Positions 41,600 to 49,904 of a DNA stretch of 64,000 bases are shown one piece after another. A model generated the notes under the pieces. It made no database searches and was not told the DNA's origin. It saw only the letters and a program-made list of their open reading frames with translations. The DNA is from an uncultured Aquimarina sp. (GTDB lineage: Bacteria > Bacteroidota > Bacteroidia > Flavobacteriales > Flavobacteriaceae): the NCBI GenBank assembly GCA_947503135.1, contig CANNCQ010000009.1, forward strand, positions 1 to 64,000, read 5' to 3'. A program made the translations under genes and the position numbers. Each line of letters opens with the position of its first letter. Within the stretch, counting starts at the first letter, position 1.

Positions 41600-43054
41600 T
41601 TAAAAGTCTTGTATGGATACATCTCTATAACCAAATAACCCTTTTGATTTTATGATTTCGGGAATACCTTCAGGTAAATGTTCTTCCCAATCTGTTTCGC
41701 GTTCTTTTATTTTTTCGAATACCACCCTTGATAGTATATTTAATATTTCAGGGTTATAGGTTTCGATATCTTTTACTTTTCCATTGTGTTTAAAAAACTT
41801 ATAAAGTTCTTTTACACCTTCATCAACTACTATGTTGTTGCTATTTACAAAGCCATTTTTGGAGTCATTGAGAGGGTATAAGTAAACTTTTAATTCTTTG
41901 TAAAATAGTTTTCCAAAAGCCTCTAATATACCACCGCTTAAGTGACGGTAATATTTTTCGTTAAAAATTTCTATAAGGTTACTTACCCCCATAGCAAGTG
42001 CCATTTGAGCTTCACGAGTATAATTCGAGAAATATTCTACTAAACGATAATATTCTTTAAAATTTGAAATTAGCACAGTTTGCCCTAAGTTACAAAGTAA
42101 TCGTGCTCTGTCAAGAAAATCCTTTTCATCAATCTCACCTTCGGCCATTAAATTGGAAAGGGTAATTTCAAAAATTACTTGTATTTTTTTGGGGTTTACA
42201 TTAGGTTCGTTCTTGAACATTTCTAATGATTTTTCTAAGATATCCATATTTACCTTAGTAACAGGCCTAAAACTACCTCTAAGCGCAAGTATATTCTTTT
42301 TATACAATATACGAGCAGGTAAAATATTATTTCCATCAGGACCAAACATAATAGCTTCGGTCATACCGTTTTTAACTAACTGTAAACTCATTAATCGATT
42401 ATCAACTCCTTTAAAACACGGTCCCGAAAAGTTGATTGTATCAATTTCTAATTTGTCTTTGTCAATATGATCGTATAAATATTTTAAAAGCTTTTTTGGG
42501 TTATCATGTTTGTAATAAGCCCCGTAAATTAAGTTTACCCCTAGTGTTCCTAAGGTATGTTGCTGATGTCGCGCATCATTTTCATGAAAACGTACGTGCA
42601 AGCTAATTTCGTTATATTCGGTTTGGTTATGATCGGTTTGGTATCTAATTCCTACCCATCCATGGCCTTTGTATTTTTTTGCAAAATCAATGGTTGCCAC
42701 AGTATTAGCATAGCTAAAGAAAAGCCTTTTTGGATGCTTTTCTCTCGAAATGCGTTGTTCCATATGCTCCATTTCCTTTTCAAGCATGGTAAGTAAGCGT
42801 TTTTCGGTAACATACCTGCCATCTTTCTCTACACCATATATAGCATCACTAAAATCCTTATCATAGGCGCTCATTGCTTTAGCAATTGTTCCTGAAGCTC
42901 CGCCAGCTCTAAAGAAATTACGTACAGTTTCTTGCCCGGCACCAATTTCATTAAAGGTTCCATAAATATTCGAATTGAGATTAATTCTTAAACATTTACT
43001 TTTTATAGAAGGAATAGGATCAAATTCATGATCGCCAACAATTGTAATAGCCAT
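41600..43054 (-). CDS. Conserved protein of unknown function, 484 residues
   Basis: A soluble 484-residue protein beginning MAITIVGDHEFDPIPSIKSK, with EIGAGQETVRNFFRAGGASG and AKAMSAYDKDFSDAIYG next. FFSYANTVATIDFAKKYKGHGWVGI and HVRFHENDARHQQHTLGTLG are strongly patterned. From memory, similar proteins occur in other flavobacteria with misleading database names such as TonB-dependent receptor or nicotinate-nucleotide adenylyltransferase, which the sequence does not support. No signal peptide or membrane segment is seen. A run of His, Asp and Arg residues (FHENDARHQQH) could form a catalytic or metal site. The gene is divergent from an MBL-fold hydrolase gene, with 137 nt between starts. Confidence 0.75.
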   Translation of the reverse strand: MAITIVGDHEFDPIPSIKSKCLRINLNSNIYGTFNEIGAGQETVRNFFRAGGASGTIAKAMSAYDKDFSDAIYGVEKDGRYVTEKRLLTMLEKEMEHMEQRISREKHPKRLFFSYANTVATIDFAKKYKGHGWVGIRYQTDHNQTEYNEISLHVRFHENDARHQQHTLGTLGVNLIYGAYYKHDNPKKLLKYLYDHIDKDKLEIDTINFSGPCFKGVDNRLMSLQLVKNGMTEAIMFGPDGNNILPARILYKKNILALRGSFRPVTKVNMDILEKSLEMFKNEPNVNPKKIQVIFEITLSNLMAEGEIDEKDFLDRARLLCNLGQTVLISNFKEYYRLVEYFSNYTREAQMALAMGVSNLIEIFNEKYYRHLSGGILEAFGKLFYKELKVYLYPLNDSKNGFVNSNNIVVDEGVKELYKFFKHNGKVKDIETYNPEILNILSRVVFEKIKERETDWEEHLPEGIPEIIKSKGLFGYRDVSIQDF

Positions 43055-43191
43055 AATTATAGGTGTTCAATATTTATAGTAAAGTTAATAATACATACAG
43101 CGATTAAAAAGAGCAATATCTATTTTTATGGAATTATTTTTTTTGGCATAGAATTAAGTTCAAAATGCGTTAATTTGTAAAAAAGAAGCTG

Positions 43192-43959
43192 TTGAAATTA
43201 ACTTTTTTAGGTACTGGTACATCTCAAGGTGTTCCTATTATAGGGAGCAGTCACCCTGTGTGTTTGAGTGAAAACAAAAAAGATAAACGCCTGCGCTGTG
43301 CTGCAATGCTTTCCTGGGATAATGTAAATTACGTAATTGACGTAGGCCCCGATTTTAGGCAACAAATGTTGTCGAATAAGGTGAGTAGCATAAAAGGAAT
43401 TTTAATTACTCACGAGCATACTGATCATATTATTGGTTTAGATGATATTCGTCCATTTTTTTATAAGGAGAAAAAAGACATTCCGCTTTACGCCGAAAAA
43501 AGAGTTTTTGAAGAGCTAATTCCTAGGTTTAATTATATTTTCGATCCCAATAATCAATACCCAGGAACACCCAATGTAGGAATTAATGAAATTGAAGCGG
43601 ATTGCAGTTTCGAATTAAGTGGAAAAAAAGTCACTCCGATAAAAGTAATGCATGGTAATTTACCTATTTTAAGTTATAAAATAGGAGGATTAATGTACTG
43701 CACCGATGTTAAAACGATACCAAAAGAATCATTACCTTATTTTGATAATTTAGATGTTTTGGTTATTAATGCATTGCGTAAGGAAGAGCATTGGTCTCAT
43801 TTTACGTTGCAGGAAGCATTAAATTTTATAGCTTCGGTAAAACCTAAGAAAGCTTATTTAACACATATTAGTCATTTATTGGGGTTTCATGACGATGTAG
43901 AACTTAGCTTGCCAAAAAACGTGCATTTAGCTTACGACGGATTGGTTATTAATATTTAA
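43192..43959 (+). CDS. MBL-fold metal-dependent hydrolase (PhnP-like)
   Basis: A 255-residue metallo-beta-lactamase-fold enzyme. The metal motif is ITHEHTDHIIGLDD, with further ligands in VMHGNLPILSYKIGGLMYCTDVKTIP and the terminal LTHISHLLGFHDDVE. GTGTSQGVPIIGSSHPVC at the N-terminus is typical of the cyclic-phosphodiesterase/PhnP-like group. A phosphodiesterase role (cyclic ribose phosphate or similar) is the best guess. The start codon is TTG at 43192, because homologous proteins begin KLTFLGTGTS and no ATG is close. A short gene follows, 12 nt later. Confidence 0.87.
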   Translation: MKLTFLGTGTSQGVPIIGSSHPVCLSENKKDKRLRCAAMLSWDNVNYVIDVGPDFRQQMLSNKVSSIKGILITHEHTDHIIGLDDIRPFFYKEKKDIPLYAEKRVFEELIPRFNYIFDPNNQYPGTPNVGINEIEADCSFELSGKKVTPIKVMHGNLPILSYKIGGLMYCTDVKTIPKESLPYFDNLDVLVINALRKEEHWSHFTLQEALNFIASVKPKKAYLTHISHLLGFHDDVELSLPKNVHLAYDGLVINI

Positions 43960-43971
43960 AATAAAGTGAGA

Positions 43972-44475
43972 ATGAAAAATGCTAAAATCTTTATCTACCT
44001 TTTAGCCATAGCTGTTTTGTATATTATTTTTCAGCAAGTAAATGGCAATAAAAAAATAAATGCCGATAGATTAAAAATCGAGAGTTTAAAAAACAAAGTA
44101 ACCCAAATAACCAAGGTTAAAGATTCTTTGGAAAATGAAGTGCTAGAGCTTAGTTATTTCGATTTACGATTTGATGAGTACGCAGGGGAATATATTGAAG
44201 ATCAAGGTTTTTCGGTAACAGCTATGGAGTCATTAGTTTTAGACACTTTGGTAGGAGCTAACTCTGCCGAAAATGACAACCCATTTGTGCCTTTAGCGGG
44301 CTTGGATGGAACCACTAAAATCGACCGAGTAAAATTACTCAATCACAAATGGGCAGTTGCCGATTTTACCGACGGTACCTATTGGGGTCAGGTGTTATTT
44401 TTATATCAATTTACTAAAGAAAAAACATTAGCGATCAACGTAATTACCTCACATTTATATTCAAAAACAAAGTAA
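43972..44475 (+). CDS. Membrane-anchored coiled-coil protein of unknown function
   Basis: A 167-residue protein with an N-terminal membrane anchor (MKNAKIFIYLLAIAVLYIIF) followed by a coiled coil (about 30-60, INADRLKIESLKNKVTQI) and a compact soluble domain with FDEYAGEYIEDQGF and HKWAVADFTDGTYWGQVLFL. No known motif, and the function is unknown. An in-frame GTG six bases upstream is a less likely start. Only 12 nt separate it from the MBL-fold gene, so they are probably co-transcribed. Confidence 0.7.
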   Translation: MKNAKIFIYLLAIAVLYIIFQQVNGNKKINADRLKIESLKNKVTQITKVKDSLENEVLELSYFDLRFDEYAGEYIEDQGFSVTAMESLVLDTLVGANSAENDNPFVPLAGLDGTTKIDRVKLLNHKWAVADFTDGTYWGQVLFLYQFTKEKTLAINVITSHLYSKTK

Positions 44476-44486
44476 TTAAATAGTCG

Positions 44487-45140
44487 TTAAGAAAGTTGCT
44501 TTAATAGCCATTCTTTAAAATCATAAAAATTCTGAGGGGCAACACCATGTCCCACGGGATAGATTTTAAGCTCTGTTTCAATTCCTAATTTTTGTAAAAA
44601 AGGCACTGTTTTTTCAGCCCAAGTTAAAGGAATCACTTGGTCTGCACTTCCGTGAGAAACAAAAATGTTTAAACTTGAAAAATCGGCACTTTCATAACCA
44701 GCTTGTAACATCTCAGGATCGATGTATCCGCTAAGGCCGATAATATTTTTTGCTAGCTTTGGATAGCTTAAAGCTACGGCTAAACTCAAAATACAGCCTT
44801 GTGAAAATCCTAATAAAGAAATAGTATTTGGGTTTAAGTTGTAAGCTTCAGTGGCTTCTTTTATAAATTTAGCAATAACATCGCGTGACTGGGTAGCCTC
44901 TTCGGTATCGTTAAATTTACCATTTGGACCATCCCAATGTATAGTGTACCATGCATTGCCGTGAGGTTGCATAGGCATAGGGGCGCGTACTGAAATTATG
45001 AATAAATCCTCAGGTAATTCCGCGGCAAAACTAAATAAGTCATTTTCATCGCTTCCGTAACCGTGGAATAAAAATAAGCCATTTGGTTGTTTTGTAGTGT
45101 TTTTTGAAGGTCTGGTAATGTGATGAAGAGATAAATTCAT
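44487..45140 (-). CDS. Alpha/beta-hydrolase (carboxylesterase/phospholipase family)
   Basis: A 217-residue serine hydrolase of the carboxylesterase/lysophospholipase family. GLFLFHGYGSDENDLFSFAA has the oxyanion loop, LLGFSQGCILSLAVAL has the nucleophile serine in GFSQG, VSHGSADQVIPL has the aspartate, and YPVGHGVAPQ has the histidine. No signal peptide. A frame upstream of the ATG at 45140 adds a hydrophobic leader of 20 residues; the family begins near MNLSLHHI, so I kept the shorter form. It lies downstream of the old yellow enzyme gene, separated by a terminator. Confidence 0.88.
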   Translation of the reverse strand: MNLSLHHITRPSKNTTKQPNGLFLFHGYGSDENDLFSFAAELPEDLFIISVRAPMPMQPHGNAWYTIHWDGPNGKFNDTEEATQSRDVIAKFIKEATEAYNLNPNTISLLGFSQGCILSLAVALSYPKLAKNIIGLSGYIDPEMLQAGYESADFSSLNIFVSHGSADQVIPLTWAEKTVPFLQKLGIETELKIYPVGHGVAPQNFYDFKEWLLKQLS

Positions 45141-45189
45141 AAATAGTTTTTTACAAAAGTATAATTTATCAATGAATTTGATAATGAAA

Positions 45190-45232
45190 AACGATACCAA
45201 TTAGTGGATAGGTGGTAATAATTGGTATCGTT
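45190..45232 (-). terminator. Terminator of the old yellow enzyme gene
   Basis: AACGATACCAATTA pairs over 14 bp with TAATTGGTATCGTT, which corresponds to 45219-45232. It lies between the minus-strand gene ending at 45246 and the next start at 45140. Confidence 0.75.
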
Positions 45233-45245
45233 ATTTGTATGTTTT

Positions 45246-46340
45246 TTATTCAGAAACTTTCTTTTCTACGAAAGTATAGTCTGTATACCCTTCTGCTCCA
45301 GGAGTGTAAAAGGTGTTAGGGTCAGGGGTGTTAAGCTCAATATTATTTTTAATTCGGTACACTAAATCCGGATTGGCAATAAAAGCCCTTCCTGCGTAAA
45401 CTAAGTCAGCACCTTGTTTTAATATGGCTTCTGCATCACTTTCACTTTGTACATTACCACCAGAAATAATTGTTCCTTCAAAGTGATTTTTTAAAGTGGC
45501 TAAAATATTGGTTTTAAAGTCGGGCGCTCCGAAAGCATTACGCTGGTCTACCATATGTACGTAAGCAATATCTAACTGTTTTAGATTCTCTGCCAGATAA
45601 GTAAATTGCATTTCTACTTCATCATGGTAGGCTTGCACGTCATTAAACTCACCGTAGGGAGAAAATCGTATACCAACTTTATCAGCCCCAATTGCATTAG
45701 CAACCTTTTGAGCGGTTTCTAATACAAATCGACAACGGTTTTTCACGTTACCTCCGTACTGATCTTCTCGGATATTGGACTTCGGATTTAAAAATTGGTT
45801 TAATAAATAACCGTTAGCAGCGTGTAATTCTACGCCATCAATATTAGCTTGAGTAATCAATAACTTTGCGGCATCTACAAATTCTTGCTGCGTTTTTTCA
45901 ATTTCGTCAAGAGTCATTTCCTTTGGGGTGTCATGGGGTTGCATGCCTTTAGTGTCGGTGTACATTTCTCCAGCAGCCAAAATAGGAGACGGTCCTATTG
46001 TTGTGGCACCTGTAGGTAAGTTTTCTTTAGCGGAGATACGGCCGCAATGCATTAGTTGTACAAATATTTTTCCGCCTTTTTTATGCACTTCTTGTGCAAC
46101 TTTTTTCCACCCTTCTATTTGTGCAGGGGAGTATGCTCCAGGAATTCTTGGATAACCTAAGCCATTAGGACTAGGGGAAGTACCTTCGGTTATAATAAGC
46201 CCCGCTCCAGAGCGTTGCCCATAATAAGTAGCCATTAATTCGTTAGGAATATTATCGATAGCCCTTGACCGTGTTAGAGGAGCCATTACAATTCTGTTTT
46301 TTAATTGGGTGTTTTTTAAGGTATAAGATGTAAAAATCAT
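45246..46340 (-). CDS. Old yellow enzyme family NAD(P)H:flavin oxidoreductase
   Basis: A 364-residue FMN-dependent ene-reductase of the NemA/xenobiotic reductase group. It has the TIM-barrel start LKNTQLKNRIVMAPLTRSRA, the FMN-binding GAGLIITEGT, QLMHCGRIS, and the substrate pair HAANGYLLNQFLNPKSNIREDQYGG with the conserved H-x2-N site. The FMN phosphate site appears as GADLVYAGRAFIANPDL. It would reduce activated alkenes, nitro compounds or electrophilic stress products. A bidirectional hairpin follows. No regulator is adjacent. Confidence 0.93.
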   Translation of the reverse strand: MIFTSYTLKNTQLKNRIVMAPLTRSRAIDNIPNELMATYYGQRSGAGLIITEGTSPSPNGLGYPRIPGAYSPAQIEGWKKVAQEVHKKGGKIFVQLMHCGRISAKENLPTGATTIGPSPILAAGEMYTDTKGMQPHDTPKEMTLDEIEKTQQEFVDAAKLLITQANIDGVELHAANGYLLNQFLNPKSNIREDQYGGNVKNRCRFVLETAQKVANAIGADKVGIRFSPYGEFNDVQAYHDEVEMQFTYLAENLKQLDIAYVHMVDQRNAFGAPDFKTNILATLKNHFEGTIISGGNVQSESDAEAILKQGADLVYAGRAFIANPDLVYRIKNNIELNTPDPNTFYTPGAEGYTDYTFVEKKVSE

Positions 46341-46604
46341 AAACTATTATTTTACTCGAAAATTAATAGATATATTTAATGTTGTTTGATGGATATGCCG
46401 TTAAAGTTGACTTAAATGATATACTCTCGACTATACTGTATTTAAAATTGTTGAAGCTTTTATAGATTGTCACAAATAATAGAATTATTTTAAGAGTGGA
46501 ATTTTAATTGGGATTTTATTTTTATGCTTAATAAAACTTTAACTATTTTTTTGAATAAAAGTATCAATCTTTGCGATATATACAATTAATTTAAATATCT
46601 AGTA

Positions 46605-47462
46605 ATGAAACGAATTATCTTGTCATTAACGTCTATAATAACTTTAGTTTTAATTTTTGGTTATACTTGTAAATCAGAGTTAAAGGAGAATAAATTTAAA
46701 GAAATTTGGAAAACGGATGCTGTTTTTAAGACTCCTGAATCTGTTTTGTTTGATGAAGAGTCGGGACTTATTTATGTTTCAAATGTAAATGTTACAGATC
46801 AAAATCCATGGTCTAAGGATAAAAACGGATTTATTTCTAAATTAAGTAAAACAGGAGAAGTGCTTGATTTGGAATGGGTAAAAGGCATAAGTTCGCCGAA
46901 AGGGTTAGGACTTTATGATGGAATACTGTATGTTTCAGATGTAGATGAGTTGGTTGCCATTAGTATCTCTAAAGCAAAGGTGATTAAAAAATATTTAATT
47001 GAAGGGGCAACGCAATTAAACGATGTAGCAGTGGGTAAAGACGGAAAGGTATATGTTACTGATATGGGTACTGGTAAAATACATATTCTAGAAAATGGTA
47101 TAATTACCACATGGAAGTCAGGACTAAATAAACCCAACGGAATTTTTATTGAAGAGGATAGAATTTTAACAGCCTCAGCGGCTGATGGTAGTTTTATAGC
47201 TCATGATATAAAAACTAAAAAAGAAACCTTAATTAACAGTGATATGAAAAGTGGAGATGGAATAGAAGCAACTATTTCAGGTGACTACTTGGTATCTAAT
47301 TGGGGTGGAGAAATTTTTGAAATGAAAGGCTCTAAATCAGCATTGCTTTTTAGTAGTGTTGAAGAAAACAAACAAACTGCCGATATTGGAATTATTAAAG
47401 AAGATAACATTGTATTAGTGCCTACTTTTTTCGATAATCGTGTAGTGGCGTATAAATTTTAA
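46605..47462 (+). CDS. SMP-30/gluconolactonase-like beta-propeller, exported
   Basis: A 285-residue protein with an N-terminal hydrophobic signal (IILSLTSIITLVLIFGYTC); the cysteine could be lipidated, but the residue before it is atypical. The rest is a six-bladed propeller of the SMP-30/LRE type: FKTPESVLFDEESGLIYVSN, QLNDVAVGKDGKVYVTD, KPNGIFIEEDRIL and SGDGIEATISGDYLVSNWGG. Sugar lactonase activity is possible but metal ligands were not confirmed. It is monocistronic with its own terminator. Confidence 0.8.
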   Translation: MKRIILSLTSIITLVLIFGYTCKSELKENKFKEIWKTDAVFKTPESVLFDEESGLIYVSNVNVTDQNPWSKDKNGFISKLSKTGEVLDLEWVKGISSPKGLGLYDGILYVSDVDELVAISISKAKVIKKYLIEGATQLNDVAVGKDGKVYVTDMGTGKIHILENGIITTWKSGLNKPNGIFIEEDRILTASAADGSFIAHDIKTKKETLINSDMKSGDGIEATISGDYLVSNWGGEIFEMKGSKSALLFSSVEENKQTADIGIIKEDNIVLVPTFFDNRVVAYKF

Positions 47463-47483
47463 CAAAACTAAAATAACATTAAC

Positions 47484-47510
47484 AAAAAGGCGGTTTTTTA
47501 ACCGTCTTTT
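47484..47510 (+). terminator. Terminator of the SMP-30-like gene
   Basis: AAAAAGGCGGTT pairs with AACCGTCTTTTT (one G-T pair) around TTTT, followed by T residues, 22 nt after the stop codon. Confidence 0.75.
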
Positions 47511-47569
47511 TTATGCTTCATACTTAACTTGTATAGGATAACCTTACCTTTGTTTTAAAATAAACTATC

Positions 47570-48931
47570 GTGAAATTTTCAGACTTAAACTTAAATACAC
47601 CACTTACCAATGCTCTTATTGATCTAGGTTTTGAAACAGCTACTCCAATTCAATACCAATCGTACCCAGTAATTATGTCTGGAAAAGACGTGGTAGGTAT
47701 TGCTCAAACGGGTACAGGTAAAACTTTAGCTTATTGTTTGCCTATTTTAAGGGTGTTGCCCTACAACCCGCAAGTTAATCCACGGGTGTTAATTATGGTG
47801 CCTACTCGAGAGTTGGTGGTGCAGGTGGTTGATGAGCTTAAAAAGTTAAGTAAGTATACTAAAAATAGAATTTTAGGGGTTTTTGGAGGAACAAATATTA
47901 ATACACAAAAAAAAGCTATAGCCGAAGGTGCCGATATTGTGGTTGCTACCCCTGGTAGGTTGTATGATTTGGCATTAGCACGATCCATTGAGTTGAAAAA
48001 AATTCAAAAGATTGTTATTGACGAAGTAGATGTAATGTTGGATTTAGGATTTAAATTTCAAATTGAAAATATTTTGGAATTACTTCCGCGTCAGCGTCAA
48101 GGAATATTATTTTCGGCAACGATGACTGATAAAGTGGTAAAGATTATTAATGATTCATTTATTCACCCGGTTAAGATATCAGTTGCAGTAAGTGGGACTC
48201 CACTTGAAAATATTGAACAGACACGTTACGATGTTCAAAATTTTTATACTAAAATGAACCTTTTGGAGCATTTGCTCGATGATTACGAAACGTATTCAAA
48301 AGCAATTATTTTTGCGAAAAATAAACGCATGGCCGATCGTATTTATGATCGTTTAGAAGAGGTTTTTCCAGGAGAATCCTGTGTGATTCATTCTAATAAA
48401 ACCCAAAATTACCGTTTACGAAGTATTCGTCAGTTTGAAAATGGTGAAAATCGATTGTTAATTGCTACCGATGTAATGGCGCGAGGAATTGATATTGAAC
48501 AAGTATCACATGTTATAAGTTTAGATACTCCTGATTATCCGGAAAACTACATGCACCGAATTGGACGTACAGGACGAGCAGAAAAAAAAGGAACTTCTAT
48601 TTTAATGACAACGGCTAAAGAGCAAGAGTTTTTAGAAAACATAGAGAAGTTAATGAATAAAAAAATTGAGATAACTCTTTTCCCTAAAGAGGTAGAAATA
48701 TCCGAAGAATTAACTCCTGAAGAGCAGCCGAAAGTAGTTGAAATTGATACGACCAAACGTAGAAAAGGAGCTAAAGACCCAGAAAAAGGAGCTTCATTTC
48801 ATGATAAAAAAGAGAAAAACAAAAAAGAAAATTTAGGAGGATCCTACAGAAGGGAGATTGCAAAGAAATACAAGAAGCCCAAAACTAAAGGGGATAAGAA
48901 TTTCAATAGGAGATATAATAAAAAGTTGTAA
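47570..48931 (+). CDS. DEAD-box-type RNA helicase (motif II DEVD)
   Basis: ATP-dependent RNA helicase of 453 residues. Q motif ATPIQYQSYPVIMSG, motif I AQTGTGKT, motif Ia PTRELVVQV, motif II VIDEVDVML, motif III FSATM, motif IV AIIFAKN, motif V ATDVMARGID and motif VI HRIGRTGRAEK are all in order. Motif II reads DEVD instead of DEAD, which keeps both acidic residues. A basic C-terminal tail of about 70 residues (KEKNKKENLGGSYRREIAKK) suggests RNA binding. The start is GTG at 47570. It is likely involved in ribosome assembly or mRNA turnover. Confidence 0.93.
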   Translation: MKFSDLNLNTPLTNALIDLGFETATPIQYQSYPVIMSGKDVVGIAQTGTGKTLAYCLPILRVLPYNPQVNPRVLIMVPTRELVVQVVDELKKLSKYTKNRILGVFGGTNINTQKKAIAEGADIVVATPGRLYDLALARSIELKKIQKIVIDEVDVMLDLGFKFQIENILELLPRQRQGILFSATMTDKVVKIINDSFIHPVKISVAVSGTPLENIEQTRYDVQNFYTKMNLLEHLLDDYETYSKAIIFAKNKRMADRIYDRLEEVFPGESCVIHSNKTQNYRLRSIRQFENGENRLLIATDVMARGIDIEQVSHVISLDTPDYPENYMHRIGRTGRAEKKGTSILMTTAKEQEFLENIEKLMNKKIEITLFPKEVEISEELTPEEQPKVVEIDTTKRRKGAKDPEKGASFHDKKEKNKKENLGGSYRREIAKKYKKPKTKGDKNFNRRYNKKL

Positions 48932-48998
48932 AAAAATTGTAAAAAAACTTTAGTATAAAATATAGCAAATATTTGTAATCGATATTAAAAAAAAAATA

Positions 48999-49868
48999 AT
49001 GATAACAGTAGAAAACGAATTTTTACGAATTGCAGTAAAACAAAAAGGATCAGAATTATCGAGCTTATATAATAAGGAAACTAATAAAGAATTGTTGTGG
49101 CAAGGAGATGCTAGTTTTTGGGGTGGACAAGCACCAATATTATTCCCCATTGTAGGGACTTTGAAAGATAATAAGTTTGTACACAACGGTAGTACATATG
49201 AGTTGCCTCGACATGGTTTGGTTCGAAAAAGTGATAATTGGACAATAGAGAAAATAAATGAAACTTTGATAAAAGGAACATTTATTTCGGATGCAGATAC
49301 TTTAAAAGTGTACCCATTTAGTTTTAAGCTAGAAATTACATATTCGTTGAATGGAAAGGAATTAGAAATACAACACAAAGTTGTTAATCTAGATAGTCAA
49401 GAAATCCCTTTTTCAATAGGAGGACACCCTGCTTTTAATTGTGAAGTAAATAGCACGGTTTCTTACTCAGATTACTATTTAGAATTTGAGGAAATAGAAA
49501 ACAGTAAACGTCATTTTTTAAACGAAAAAGGAATATTTAATGGAGCAACTAGTTTAGTTTTAGAGAACACAAATAAATTTCCATTAACCACCACATCGTT
49601 TGATAAAGATGCATTGGTTTTTAAAGATTTGAAATCCAAGGAAATTACTCTGGTAGGGCCAGAAGGGAAAATTTTGAAAGTTTCATATCCCGAATTTAAT
49701 ACTATTGGTATTTGGGCAACTCCTAAAGCTCCTTTTATTTGTATCGAACCTTGGATTGGATATTCTGATTCAACTGAAAGTACTTATAATTTATTTGATA
49801 AGAAAGATAGTACAGTAGTGATGCCAAATAATACTTTTGAGGCTGCTTACCAGATAGAAGTACTTTAA
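48999..49868 (+). CDS. Aldose 1-epimerase family protein (LacX-like)
   Basis: A 289-residue galactose-mutarotase-like protein. It has the family patterns GSELSSLYNKETNKELLW, PILFPIVGTLKDNKF, GHPAFNC (conserved catalytic-type histidine) and TIGIWATPKAPFICIEPWIGYSD near the C-terminus with the glutamate site. It belongs to the LacX-like branch, whose substrates are uncertain; sugar anomer interconversion is assumed. The gene lies between the helicase (67 nt upstream) and an ABC exporter (36 nt downstream). An antisense frame at the start of the gene is a shadow. Confidence 0.87.
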   Translation: MITVENEFLRIAVKQKGSELSSLYNKETNKELLWQGDASFWGGQAPILFPIVGTLKDNKFVHNGSTYELPRHGLVRKSDNWTIEKINETLIKGTFISDADTLKVYPFSFKLEITYSLNGKELEIQHKVVNLDSQEIPFSIGGHPAFNCEVNSTVSYSDYYLEFEEIENSKRHFLNEKGIFNGATSLVLENTNKFPLTTTSFDKDALVFKDLKSKEITLVGPEGKILKVSYPEFNTIGIWATPKAPFICIEPWIGYSDSTESTYNLFDKKDSTVVMPNNTFEAAYQIEVL

Positions 49869-49904
49869 TTTAAATAAAAGCCTACTACTTTTACCATAAT
49901 ATAG

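Noticed and set aside
47761-47988. Minus-strand frame within the helicase gene
   Set aside because: A shadow of the helicase coding sequence with no independent features.
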